A stretch of 64,000 bases of DNA from Marchantia polymorpha subsp. ruderalis (taxonomy: Eukaryota > Streptophyta > Marchantiopsida > Marchantiales > Marchantiaceae). The position numbers and the translations under genes are program-made. Each line of letters begins with the position of its first letter. Within the stretch, counting starts at the first letter, position 1. Of this stretch, positions 1 to 12,137 are shown piece after piece. Location of the stretch: assembly GCA_037833965.1 (NCBI GenBank), contig AP031355.1, positions 12,363,501-12,427,500 on the forward strand, in the 5' to 3' direction. A model generated the notes under the pieces. It worked only from the letters and a program-made list of their open reading frames with translations. It did no database searches and was not told the DNA's origin.

Positions 1-3000
1 GTAGTACACTGGGGTAGTACATGCTGCAGTACCGATGTATAAGGGGAAAGTAGTACTGGTGCGAGAACAGAAGGATTATGTGCACAAAACGCTTCGAGCA
101 TCTGAGACCACGAGTTCGGTTCCACTTATGGAAGGGAAAGATCGGAGTGGCAATCGTCTGTTTTTCCTTCTAGAATTAGCCCAATCGGTCATACCATGAC
201 CTGCTCAGCACCTGGACCTCAAAGCCCGCCCCAGCACTAGGTGAAGCTCTATTGCAGAGGACAAGAGCTTACCTTTTCAGCCTGCAATAGGCATTAATTA
301 GTCAGTCCCATAAAATAGCTGCTCGGCCTGCCATAGCTAGGGACGGAACCTCGTTGCTGTCAGTCGGCCTGAACGTCGCTTAATGTAGTGAAGGGACAGT
401 GTCGAGGTTGAGGCAAGGTAGCGAGCGGGCGTCGATTCTCATTGCAGGTGATGGATCGAGGCTGCGAAAAGCCAAGCTCAAGATTCTTCTCCAAATCGTG
501 GAAAATTTCCTCATCCGACTACACCGGAATGCTCGAGCACCAAACTTGGACAGTTATGACGACGCGCGAGCTTCGCTAGATGCACGACAAACTTCGCCGT
601 CCTTGCCTTAATCGCGGCTACAATACGCCTACTGTCTCACTGTTCCCTGCTCTAGTAGCGATGGACATCCTGAAGCAGAAGTAGGAAGAGCAGTCAGCAC
701 AACCCAGCGGCACAAGAGCAGAGACTGACATCATCCGCGAGGCCTGAGGCTCGGCTAAAGCTGGCTTGCAGGGCTAACTCTCGATCATGGAGCTGCTGAT
801 TGCAATCTCCGCCCCTCATGTGCAAATAGGTCCCCAGTTTGTAAGGTTTTCAAAGGCAGAACTGTGTGGTCAAAGAAGCAAGTGTTGCACTGCAGCTCGA
901 CCAACACTTCTGCTCGCAACTGCACTTAGCATCCGCATGAACCCATTATGAAAGAACGTGATCATTTGACTCGAATGTGCAGATGCACATTTTGTTGTTC
1001 GGATCAGCCATGCACCTGTTAATGACAAAGCAGCAGGATCTGATCTGCAGCATGATGATGTGTTTAGTTTGTGTCGTCGTTTTGCCCCTTGCACGTCAAG
1101 AAGTATTGCTTTTTGGGGATATATTTCCAGACGAAGCTAAGTCTGAGGAATAATCTGTTTTCGCGATGCGAAGCTCTGAAAATCAGTTAACGAACGATCG
1201 AGTGCGTCCAGAGATCGGAAATTCTGAAAGTTTATGGCAGACTTGTTTCACATGTGATCTTATCATAGTCTGTGGAAGAAACTGATTGTTTCTATCGGAA
1301 GGGTATGAGATCAGTTCGTCAACAGCAGATTGATGTCGCAAACGTTCTGTGGACTTTGAGTTTAAGGGGGCTTTCAACCCTTTGAATGCAAGATTGCAAT
1401 CGAAAAATTTCGCGCCTGAATTAGCCGCAGACTAAATCGAATTTGTGAAATACATGCACAAATAACGCAAATCCGTTGTTACTGTATCGGAAGAAATCGG
1501 AAAACAATCGGAAATAATTGCAAGAGCAGAAACAGATCGTCGAACACACAAACCTGTTGGCAAACTTTTCAGTCTGTCCCGTCTATTACGAGTAATTAGG
1601 GCCCTACAGTCTAGAGCCGTGCTACGATCAATACTTTTGGATCGGACGGAATTATTAATATCAATTCAGAAGCTGGTGTCATCACTAGTCAATCTTCGAT
1701 GCCAGTCACGATTGAATGAGTCAAATCGATAGAAATGCACAATTCTGGAGCACAGCTCAAGCATCAGCATATACCAAACCTAATGCTTGAGCATATGGCT
1801 CAAAGCGTATGTTATAAGCAGTGGCACTGATGACCCCCCCTCTGTCTGTCTCTGTCTGTGTATTTAACACCTCGATCTTAAAAGAAGAAAAACGCTGTTA
1901 AACGAGCGAGCCTACATGATTGGCCATTTGTCTGCTGATGAATGTAAGCGAAATTCGACTTGTTCTCGCTTGAATGAAAAAGTCTGCCTGGAGCCATTCT
2001 GCAAGTAACATGAGTAAGATATGGCTCTGTTTCCGAATAATTCTCCGCGGATCCAGAGATCCGATTGAGGTTTTGATTATTATTTTTGCAGTTTCTTATT
2101 CAAAGCATCTCGCATGATGGTTGAAACCTGAGTAAAATCACTGAGGACTTTTCTGACACTTTTTTTTGAATCTTCGTTTCTTTACCGAGTGTGGATGTAT
2201 AGGCCCTACGACAGAAGAGTGAATGAATCCCATCAAAATCTAGTCCTCAAATCGAGTGGCATCGTTTCAAAATAATTTTTATATTTCATACACTGTGATT
2301 GGAGCTATTACAACAGCAACCCAATGAAACTGAAGTATCCACGATGGTTGCACGGTGTCACCAAGTTCTTTTCTATTCCATACTAGACTTTTAAGTTCAG
2401 TTTAAGTAGAAGAATTGGCCCTGTTACTATGGCCGGGCGGGAAGCCCGTCGGACTTCAGTCTCGAGATGTGTTATCATGTATTCCCACCAAATGGTCTAC
2501 AAGTAATCCGGGTCAGATCAAACCTCAACGCAGAGACTTAGACTCCCACCATTAACAACAAGGTTTGACTCAATGCTGTTCTGCGATAGTATTGTGTAAA
2601 CGATTGTGCTCGTGGAATTTATATAAGCTGCACTGTAGTACCACCTCTTTAGGGCTCCCACTTGCGGAAAGTTGAGAGAGGCAAGAGAGCAGTCTGCCAA
2701 GTCTCAACAGAATTGATGCCTCTCAAAACACACATTCACTTTCAATAGGAGTGCTAGTTGTCTTCAGCGGAGTGGAAGCTTAAGAATTCTTCAGCACAAC
2801 TCTGCACCTACTCACCTGAGGCGTGAAAGAAAACCATGAGCCTTCCAAACACATCTTCCATATTACAGCAAAAGCTCACTGTCGATCCGGATGACTGCAT
2901 CGGACAATTAACACGATCTTTTCTCTCAATTTAGAACATGAACGGAAAATCTGCAATCTAATCACATTGATGGTAAATGGAAAGTGGAATGGTAAATGAC

Positions 3001-3734
3001 AAATTATGAAACAATGGCATTGAGATCAATGAACAGAATCTGACTGCAACTGATAACTCAAAGGATGTGGGATTTGGTGTTAGCATCTTACGTTTCACAT
3101 TTATCTGTTTCGATCCTAAGAGAGAAGTCACATGTCCACACGTTTGAATTTACCCGATAGCAGGATCACAGAGTATCAAACCTTGAAGTTGCTTACCACC
3201 ACGTTCCAACGCTCATGGGAATATCTCGAAGCCTTCTCAAGTGGCACTAGAGGTAGCTCCGAAGTGAAGTATGTGTGCTCCTGGTCGATGGGTATAATTA
3301 TGTCCATTCTAACCTCTAAGAAAAGCTGGCACAAATTATTTCAATAGGATGTTTGATGACATAATAAAATTTCGGTGAAATTTAAACGTTTTCTTATAAG
3401 CAAAACTTATGCTGGTTTTATATTAAGAATATATTAGATAGTAATGTGATGATTATTCATCTTATACAATTGAACGTAATAAAGTTTCCAAATTTTAGTC
3501 TACTAACTAATTTTCTACTTTGATAATTTAGTTGAAATTTTTCAAGTTTATAAGTAGTAGGATATATATGTGAACTCAAGAAGAAAAAAACTATATAAAT
3601 AATATGGATATTCAATAAATATTTACACTTTCAATAGATTGAGTGATTTTGTTGCAAAAATTTTCATGTATCCTACCACTCTCATGATCATGTTTGGTAA
3701 ATAATATAAAGTGATTTTGATTAAAAAGATTTTC
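1..3734. other. No recognised gene (left flank)
   Basis: I read both strands here and found no protein family, RNA gene or transposon that I recognise. The longest open frames are under 75 codons and look like chance. A short CT/GT-rich low-complexity tract lies near 1836-1862. Base composition changes at about 3.35 kb from mixed to strongly AT-rich, just before the LINE relic. Confidence 0.5.
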
Positions 3735-4495
3735 CAATGAATACATTATCAAGTAGCTTAGTGATAGTCAAGAAGATAACTTCAACCTCAAGAGGTAGAC
3801 AATTTGTTTCTGCAAGAAGATTAACCTTTGAAGTTTGGGTTCTCATACCCAATTATTCTTGTAAGAAGATCTTTTGCAACCTCTCCAAAGTCTACAAATC
3901 TATCTTTTTACAACCCAGATCCCACACTTGTGTTCCATATAAGATAACCAGAAAAATTAAAGTCATGAATAAGAATTTTCTAAGACTGCAAGACACTAGA
4001 TGAGCTACTCTATATCTATTTAGCAATGAATATAGAACTTTGAAACCAGCTTCTACACTCTTTTGCACACAATGTGCCCAACTTTAATCGTGGGAGAAAT
4101 CAATGCCTAATATTTGTAACTCATCACTTGTTCCAACTCTAATTCTATGTAAAGAAAAAAAGCTTCGATCTTGTGACCACAAAAATGACTTTTGACTTCT
4201 TTAAATTGACCTCCATATGATTTTGAGTACAAAAGCTAGCCATAATCTCAAGGTGTTTTTGTAAACTGATGGCATCGCGTGCTAGTAATATGAAATCATA
4301 TGCATGAAAAAGAGCTTTGATGATAAAGTCTCCAAGTTTGACACCTTCACTTTCATAATACTCTAATCACTTTTTTATATCACCTATGAAAACTCCAAAT
4401 ATGAAAGGAGAGAGAGTACAATCTTGAATGACTCCAATGATACTCAAAATCTCTATTGTGCACCATTATACATGCAGATCTAGTCCACAAGCACT
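3735..4495 (-). mobile_element. LINE relic, 3' half: reverse transcriptase palm and downstream
   Basis: Read on the minus strand from about 4490 down, the translation resembles the middle of a non-LTR retrotransposon reverse transcriptase. It has a stretch like the conserved G-x-PQG-x-LSP-x-LF block (IIGVIQDCTLSPFIFGVFIG). This is followed by a decayed active-site box (HAYDFILLAR where intact elements have YADD and a following LLA) and then a QKHLEIMASFCTQNHMEVN-like segment. In-frame stops and a degraded catalytic box show it is dead. The matching upstream half of the same kind of ORF lies immediately to the right but on the opposite strand. The 3' end is not sharply defined and no poly(A) or target duplication was identified. 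Confidence 0.7.
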
Positions 4496-6045
4496 TGCAT
4501 GTAAAGTCAACCATTCCATCGACTTATAGGAGATGTACTCAAATATCAAGACAAGGGTGAAGTTCTTCTTGTTTGAGATTTTAATGCTCTCATACATTTT
4601 GCTCAATTTACACAATTTGGTGATTCCTTGTCTTCTCACTCTTTTGAAGCAAATAAAGATAGTTTGTGTACCAAAATCTCTTGTGATTCTTTTACAAATG
4701 ATATGACTGAGTATTTTTTAATATTTGAAGCCACATGTAATTTGAAATTTCTCAATGGTGTTTCTTTGTTTCCCAGCTATCACTCCAACACATGCTTCTA
4801 CTCTACCGACATTTGTATTATTTCCTATGTTAACCTATTGATTATGTTTTATCCTCTGCCACAAATAGTTCTTTTATCTCAACGTGTGATATTCTAGATG
4901 TTCAACCAGAATCAGATCTTACACCTCTTATTTACTCTTTTGTTGTCAAAGTCAATTGACCTCTCTACTTGTCATTATGTTTCTATTTGTCCCAAGTTTT
5001 GTTTAGATCATAGTAAGAAAAAATTTATACTCAACATTTTTAAGACCTCTTGACTCTTATTTCTTAGAGTATTGATCCACATACATCTGGTTTACAACTA
5101 ATCGAGTTGCTCAAAAACTCTTCTAAGTTCTCTTTGAAACATAAGAACCGGAAAGTTAGGTGTCTTCCTTGTAATGGATGGTTTGACTTTGATTGCAAAA
5201 CAGCAAGGACGAAAACACTTGATAAATCTTTGGATCCTCACAATTGATTTATTATGACAAGACTTTACAAAGACTTGGTGAAGTTTAAAAGACGAGTTTT
5301 TTTGAGGCGCAAGCAAGAGGGCTTGAAAAAAGAGCTGTTGGAAAATTCCAAATCTTTTTGGAGGCAGTACGATCTTTTAAACCTACTCTTGATCTCAAAT
5401 CTTTGGTTTCTTTTGCTAAAAAAAATTAATCTTTTTCCAATGCTGCATCAATGCCACGTTGTGAAGATAAATCTAGCTTATTATCTTAAGCTGAAGTGAT
5501 GATTCAACTTAGAAAACTGGCAAATGGTAAATGTGAGGGTTTGGATGATCTTTCTATTGAAATTCTCAAGTGTAAAGTGGATGCTATTGAACCTATACTC
5601 ACTAAAGTGTTAGAGAATGCTGCCTAGATGGTTTCCTTCAACTTGATATCTTCTGAAGATTGTTCCTATTCACAAATCTTGGAGTAAGGATTTGATGACA
5701 AACTATTGGACTATCATGATGATAGTATTTTTGCCAAATTATTTGGTAAATTGAAGTCAAAATTGAGCACATGGGTTGAATCTTGTCAGAACATAGCGCG
5801 ACTTCAAGTTGGTTTTTGTTCTACATTCAACACTATATATCATATCCTAGTTTTGCATGTTTATAGGAGAAGTCCAAGGGCAATGAAAAAGTTTTGTTTT
5901 GTACCTTCATCAGTTTCAAAAAAAATGTTGACATAGTACCTCGTGAACTTTTAAGGGAAAAATTGCAAATCATTGGAATACCATCACATCTCTTAGCAGT
6001 TGTTATCTCATTATACTGCTCTGTTTGGGCCAAGATCAAAAATTC
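4496..6045 (+). mobile_element. LINE relic, 5' half: endonuclease C-terminus and reverse transcriptase N-terminus
   Basis: Around 4628-4830 the plus-strand translation resembles the end of an EEP-type endonuclease domain (NLKFLNGVSLFP, then an ISYV-like stretch where IDY/VDY is usual). From about 5560 to 6045 it resembles the start of a LINE reverse transcriptase: FAKLFGKLKSKLSTWVE, ARLQVGF, HILVLHVY, then VPRELLREKLQIIGIPSHLL and VISLY. Several stops and frame changes interrupt it, so it is inactive. The ORF order is endonuclease then RT, left to right. The RT continuation is found inverted at 3735-4495. That arrangement fits a 5' inversion formed during insertion (twin priming), though a later inversion is possible. 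Confidence 0.7.
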
Positions 6046-8395
6046 TCAACAACCTATGCAACACGCATAGAATTTCTATCTCTAAGTTCTCTCGCGCTTC
6101 TTCTAACCCAGAAGAGAAAGAATTGACTAATCTAACTAACTGCCGATGCCCAGCGGTTTCACTGGTCTTGAATTCCATCAATCCCCGTTGCAGCGTATCC
6201 AATTTCATCCACTTCAACGTTTGAACTTCCCACTCAACCAAACCGCGCAAACACTTCTCAACCCGCAAAATCAAATTGTCGGTCGTCTCTTCCTTCAACT
6301 GTCAAAACGCCAATTTTGCCGCTTCCTCTCTGATCCGCAACATTTCTAACTGCTTCTCAACCGTCTTCAATTGATCTCGCAGCCGATCACAATCTACATC
6401 CAATTTTAATTTACATTCGATCTCCGAAGACTTGGCCGTTTTGCACTCCGTCAATTTCTTCCACCAACTAGCCAATTCGGCCTTGTGCTTCTTTGTCTAC
6501 TCCGCCAGACTCGCCATAAGCTCATTTGCAAGTTGCATCTCTTTGTTATGGGCTTCAGTGCGTGCTCCGATCCTCCCCCAAAGTTCCATCCTCTATGTCT
6601 TCATCGTCGCAATCTCTTGCTGAAGATCTTCGGTTTTTAGTTCTTCCTCTACACGAAGCTCCTTCTCCTTGACTAGGTTCAACCAAAGGATTTCACACTT
6701 CATGTCCTACGCCCAAAGTTGCTCCTCAAGCACCTTCAGACTTGCAGTCACTGATGCGCACTCTCTCTCCATCTCTTTGGCGGTCTTCAGCGAAGCTGCT
6801 CTCACGCTTCGGGTACTATTTCTGAACATTTCTACATAAAACCTTGCTTCCGCCGATACCGCGTATTTTTCTCGCTTCCCATCTAAGTAGTTCAACAAGG
6901 GAACTACACTGTACTGCAAGAAGTTTGGGAATGCGACTACCACCTCCTTCGGCTCTTCGGCCAAAGATTTCTTCTCGACTTCGGGTTTTGCCATCCTTGA
7001 AGACACCTGAGGCGAAGAAATCTCAAGAGATTCCACCACCGTTCCACTCATCTGCTCTACTACCTGCTCCAGTATCTTCTTGTTCAAAGTAAGCTTCTTC
7101 GCATGCTCCTCGATAGTCTTCGGCTCTGGCATGTCTGCTTTCTTCGAAGATCTTGACTTGATGTCACCGTCCTCTCCTCCAAAGGTACTGCTTCCTCCTC
7201 CCAGAGGTTTCTCACTATGTAGCCCCAAAGGTCCACACTCAAGCGTCCGAAGGTACTCTTTTTCCTCATCTGCTGAAGATGCGGTTCCTTCGAACATGGC
7301 TACACTACCCTCCGAACTCTCTAACACTATTTCCTGACGTTGTGCCTTCTTCTTTGGTCTAGCGCGTGTCTTCGGCATCCTCAAGCGCGTTGCAGCCAAT
7401 CTCACCATTCGTGCTTTTTGTCTTCGGGCTACTATACTGGCTCACGCTATCCTCTTCCTCTTTGCCGGTCGTCGCTCAAATCCTTCTTCCACCGTGACCA
7501 CCTCCACTCAAATTGGTACTCGTGATGCTCCTCGGGTGGTCTCCTCGCTCGAGCTTCCTCCTCTTCAGACTCTTCGTCTGACTCTAACTTCAAGACCTCC
7601 TTTTCCTTGGGAAACCTCTTCTCCTTGCTCTTCGTCAGCCATAGCATCCCGTGATAGAAATTCACCAGGGTGGTCTTCTCGCTCGAGCTTCCTCCTCTTC
7701 AGACTCTTTGTCTGACTCTAACTTCAAGACCTCCTTTTCCTTGGGAAACCTCTTCTCCTTGCTCTTCGTCAGCCAGAGCATCCCGTGATAGAAATTCACC
7801 AAGAAAGACGTCAAATATGATTGATTCACCGAGGCTTCATCCCACCTGTTGCCAACATTAATCCAAACCAGGTTCTAGAAGATCTTTGCCCTGTGAATTG
7901 CCTCTCCTCGCACTACGCGCTCTATAAATCCCACTTGCCACGTCGTTACATAGGTCGTCCGTTGCGGACGCAAGATGTGCATCACTGTTATTGCCACCGC
8001 GCTTCTCATCGGGTCGCAATACTCCACTGTTCTCAAACCATTTGTACTCGATCGGGAGTTCTTGAAGAGTTGCACAAATATAAATTCTTCGACCCGCGTC
8101 ACTCTAACGCTCTCCTTCTCGAAGGTATAATTTCCTTCCTTGCCCGCGCATGATACTAAAACATGCGTCCAATGTTCGATTGTCCAAAACAACGGATTAC
8201 CGCGAAGGTCGGTACCCTTGTTCTGGTTTCTGTCCATTACCTCCTGACAGATCGTTGCCGACAAGCAATTCCAATCCTAGAGCAAGAAATTTGTGCGCCG
8301 TGATCAACTCCTGACGATACTTCCGCAATTTAAGATCAGGCACCTTTAGCGAAATCAACTTCGGTCCCGCTGCTTTTCTAGGGCGCGCCATGTCT
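6010..8395 (-). mobile_element. Element E: old broken relative of the LTR-borne ORF
   Basis: Minus-strand frames between these positions match, piece by piece and in the right order, the ORF carried in LTRs B, C and F. The N-terminal part has a region rich in the same spaced residues (WTHVLVSCAGKEGNYTFE; TTWQVGFIERVVRGEAIH). A middle part is acidic, and a later part has VVPLLNYLDGKREKYAV, equivalent to VIPLLRYLDRKIDKYAD in C. A last part (ECASVTASLKVLEE, then CLRGLVEWEVQTLKW) matches the coiled coil and the CLKGYAHWEV block. Similarity is far lower than among B, C and F, so this is an older or distinct subfamily member. It is a fossil with several breaks. LTR ends were not located. Confidence 0.65.
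7534..7801. repeat. 134-bp tandem duplication within element E
   Basis: The sequence starting gggtggtc at 7534 recurs at 7668 with only a few differences, giving two adjacent copies of a 134-bp unit. It falls in the acidic, low-complexity middle of the fossil ORF region. Confidence 0.85.
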
Positions 8396-8865
8396 ACTGC
8401 GAAGTAATCTTTGATGTCTTCGATTCCAATTTCCGCTCTCGCACAATGTCGGTTCGAAGTGCCTGCTTCGTGCCCTTACCCTTGACGCCTTAACGGTTCT
8501 CGCACGCGCCCGAATTGACACTTGCAATGCTAAAAGCACCTGTCCGGTTCTTGGCAAGATTTGAATTTTGACAAGTCGTCTTCACCGAAGATCCGTCTAT
8601 TACATCGCCGAAGATGTTTGTGCCGAAGTCCGAAGATCTTCGGCTGAAGGCTCCAAAGTTGAATTCCATCCAGCCTTACTTCTGGTTACCCAATTTTCTT
8701 TTTATTTTCTAACTCCAACAATTATGAACCTATTGTGAGCACAAAACTGTGCTCGCATGTCTTTTTACCCTTATGAGAGTTAAAATTTTGGATTTAAGCT
8801 CTTGCAAAATTATGCTTGGGGTTTTCTGAAATTTTCTGCAAGATTAGGAGTTGGTGTGATGGTTA
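8396..8865. other. Flank of element E, no gene
   Basis: This stretch is upstream of the E ORF on the minus strand and is rich in the TTCGGC/GCCGAA words that also fill the LTRs, so it may be the remaining upstream part of E's LTR. A short palindrome with GAGCACA/TGTGCTC arms lies near 8738-8755. No coding potential was seen. Confidence 0.4.
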
Positions 8866-9067
8866 GGGGGCAAGAGGTGCGGAAGGAGGCCTTCGGGGCA
8901 AGGTCTTCGGCGAAGTGCCTTCGGTGAAGTCCCTTCGGGGAAAGGCCTGCGGCCAAGCAGTGAAACTCTCATAACGTTTCCAATGTGTGACGCCTTGACT
9001 CAATTAGGGTCTTGTTGGAAAGAGCTCGCGACGCTCGTTTCAACAAGACCAAGAACTCATGAAATGG
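8866..9067 (+). repeat. Hairpin module, left part (split by LTR A)
   Basis: This contains the ~130-bp module found repeatedly in the window: a TTCGGC-rich lead, the words ataacgttt and gccttgact, then an inverted repeat (arms 9008-9020 and 9038-9050) and caagaac...gaaatgg. LTR A is inserted right after aatgg. The module continues at 17324 with aacggataagg, as expected from an insertion into an existing copy. Confidence 0.7.
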
Positions 9068-10779
9068 TGTAATAACCCACTAAAGGCTAAAACTGCAATA
9101 TAGTGGTAGAAAGGTCAAACCCACAGGGACAGAGGAACACACAGGGTACAAAGTGTCACATTTAACAGACTATTGAGGAGTTTGAATTCTCAGGCGACTG
9201 TCACTCCCAGAAATACTCCAAGTGTACACTCGGAGCTCACTCGGAGGTCGCACAGTGCAGCGTAACACACACACACACACACACCTGAAACTACAGAAAC
9301 ACAACCCAGAGATCGGTTAGGACCTCTACTCAAGATTTCAGGGGGAAAGTCTCTCGCGAGCACCCAGCGAAGCTGCGGGTAGTGACTCCCAACTCCGGCT
9401 TTTACAACCCTTTCACTAGCTTTCTGCTGGTGTGGGAAACCCGGATTGGACTTCCTACTTCGGATCGAAGTCACTCATACGCGGTGAACAACACTCTCAA
9501 CTCACAAAACGCACAGAGAACACAGGTCCGCACTGAAAGACTCACTGAGAAACGTTCCAGTAACACACCATAACAGTCTATTGAAGAGTTTGAATTCTTA
9601 TGCACTTGTCATTCCCAAAAATACTACAGGGGTTACCCTGAAGGCACCTGCTGCAGCGTAACCTGAATTTACAACCAAGGCTTACACGAAGTAGCAAAAC
9701 TTCACTTTGGCATTCAGGGGAAAAATCCCGAAGGAGTACAATCAGAAACAAACACTCGAAGGTGTAGGGGCGAAACTATTCAAGTATCTAACTCGTCACT
9801 AGCTCTTAGCATCGGCAATCACCCGCATGTGTAGATCCGAACTACTCAAGTCTCTAACCAATGTACTAGCTCTGAACATTCGGCCGAAGGCCTTCAGCTA
9901 CAAAATGCGGAACGCCAAGTTGTAGCTCCTCTTGCGTGGTGACAGAACTAAGGACACAAACACGCAGAGAAAATGAGTTCCTGATCTGCACTTCCGAAAT
10001 TGGGAAAGATCCCAAGGCAAGACGCCTTGAACTACTTTATACCTTCTAAGTCCTAACCAGCACTACACCACGCTACACTACACTCCGCGGAACCTGTGCT
10101 TCGCCTCCTGCGCAACGGACTGCCGCGCACTAACTCCCTACCCTGCCAGTCCTCAGCTCGACTGCGCAGTCCCAAACACCGCAACACCGCGGAAACCTCC
10201 GTCTCAAGGGTGGCCATGATGTCTCGCGCCTTCGACAAAAAGGAATCTAACTTCTTCGCTACTCGCTGCCCACTCCGACTGTCACCCGTCAACAACCCGG
10301 CTGCACGAAGCTCTAACTCACGCAGTGTGAGTCTCTCCTGCGCCGCCACTTCCCAGTGGGCGTAGCCCTTGAGACAGTGGGTGACTCGCCTCGCCATCTC
10401 TTCCTTCGTGCGATCTGCCTCTCGTCGGCGATCTGCCTCTCGTCGGCGATCGTCTTCAATTACTACCAACTGCGATTCGGCCTCCGCACGCTGTGCCCTC
10501 AACTCCCCGCACTCGGATTGCAGCCTGCGGATTAATTCCTCATCCGCCTGTCGTGCGAGCTGACACTGCTCTAACAACCGCGTCTGTCGCACGAGCTCCT
10601 CTGACAAAACCCGATTCTGAGTCTGCTCAGAAATCAGTGCTTCCGTGACCTTCACCTGCTTTTTGGTTAGCTCGTCAAGTCTCCCATCCTTCACCTTGTC
10701 GTAGTGTTTGTACAATTTCTTATTGAGATTGTACTGACCCCACAAGCATTCATGCTTCTCTCGCAGTTCCTTAAGTTCC
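9068..10779 (-). mobile_element. Element A: reverse LTR, 3' portion
   Basis: On the minus strand this reads as the 3' end of the large LTR family. It begins TGTAATAACCCAC on the plus strand, which is the reverse complement of the LTR 3' terminus. Reading back, it holds a (CA)n tract, the internally repeated U5-like segment, a TATA box at 10035-10041, and the C-terminal coiled-coil part of the LTR ORF (10053 to the edge). Element B is inserted at 10780. The LTR's 5' terminus is found in the same orientation ending at 17323. The flanks aatgg (9063-9067) and aacgg (17324-17328) look like the 5-bp target duplication with one difference. It is an incomplete, broken fossil. Confidence 0.8.
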
Positions 10780-12137
10780 TGTGGTAACACACTTTTTGTT
10801 TTTTTTGCAGAATTTAAACAATTTTAGAAAACAAGTACCGAAGCAGTGTCTGTAGTTAGAAAAGGGTACGTTAAATAGAGTGGATTGAGGAGATCGTCAC
10901 GAGGTCACGAAGAATCGCGAAGTCGGATGTACCAGCGCCAAATGTCTTCGGCGCCTTTGGCAAAAGCTCCTTTTCTGAGGTGTCTCTACTCACGCGCTCC
11001 CAGCGTTTAAGGAAGCTACGCTTCCGGCGCAGACACCTCCGGAGGAGGTTTTGCTAAAAACGTCAGAAGAACGGCACGGGCCTCTGAAAGCTTCCGACCA
11101 TGAGTGCGCCTTCGGCGATGCGCCGCTAGCGCGGAAAGGGAAACCTTCATAACGATCAGAATACACGGTAGTTCCAGTTGATTGAAGTTGCATTAGAAAG
11201 AGCTCAGGACGCTCTTTCTAACGAGCTCAAGAGCGTCGGAGATGGATCAGGGACGAAGAAGTTATGAGCATCGGAAAACTTGTAGCCGGACATGCGCCGT
11301 TCGCGCTAGGGTTCACAGTCGGAAAGGACTCCCGTACGCCTTCGGCGATACGCCTGAATCGCGCGCTCATGGGAGGAAATCAACTCAAAGTCGGAAGCGC
11401 CTTTGGCGGCTGCGCAACGGAAGAAAAGCGCCGGCCGGATGTACGCCTCCGACGTGGCGCTGATAGGCGGATGCGCTGGCATGATTTGCGCCGGCGGGAT
11501 ATGCGCCGTCAGCAATGGACGAGGCAGAACAGACAAAACAAGCGGTACGAATACGCGCCGGCGTAATTCGCGCCGACTGGATGTGCGCCTCTAGCAAGGC
11601 GCCGACGGATAAGGAACACGCCAGCGGCGACACGCCTCCGGTGATGGTCGGGTTAGGAAAAGACAACATAGCCGACGTATACACTGCGGCGAACTCGAGT
11701 CGGGAAGACGGTGGCGGCGGGAGAATTCAACATTCACGCATGCGAATGCGCGCAGTGTGGAGACGTGAATTCGAGCATGCAAGGGCAAACCGTTAGGCCG
11801 TATAGCCGGCTGCGTAAAATGTAACCAGTAAGAACGTTGGACGATCTTGAATTCGGAGAAGAAAAGACTGCTCTCCAGTCTCATTCTCTCATTCTTGATT
11901 TTGCGATTTCCAGCTTCCAAGAATTCGCGCAAGGGCGGAGAGACCTGCAGTGAGAGGGGAGAGTGCGGAGACGAGTTGCACAAGGATCTTGACAGACCTT
12001 GGAGAGAATTTGCGAGAAGCGAACTTGAGCGCGAGAGAAGAGAAAGAGACAGCAGTCAGTACTTGAGCGGCCGACGCTCAGCGTCGATTGTGAGAGAGCG
12101 AGCGGAAGGGAGAACGTTTGTGTGTGCAGGAAACACA

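Noticed and set aside
399-611. 70-codon frame near the left edge
   Set aside because: Short, without motif or splice context; treated as chance.
2425-2465. Possible tRNA from a GC-rich ggccgggcgggaagcccg stretch
   Set aside because: No cloverleaf could be drawn and no T-arm consensus is present.
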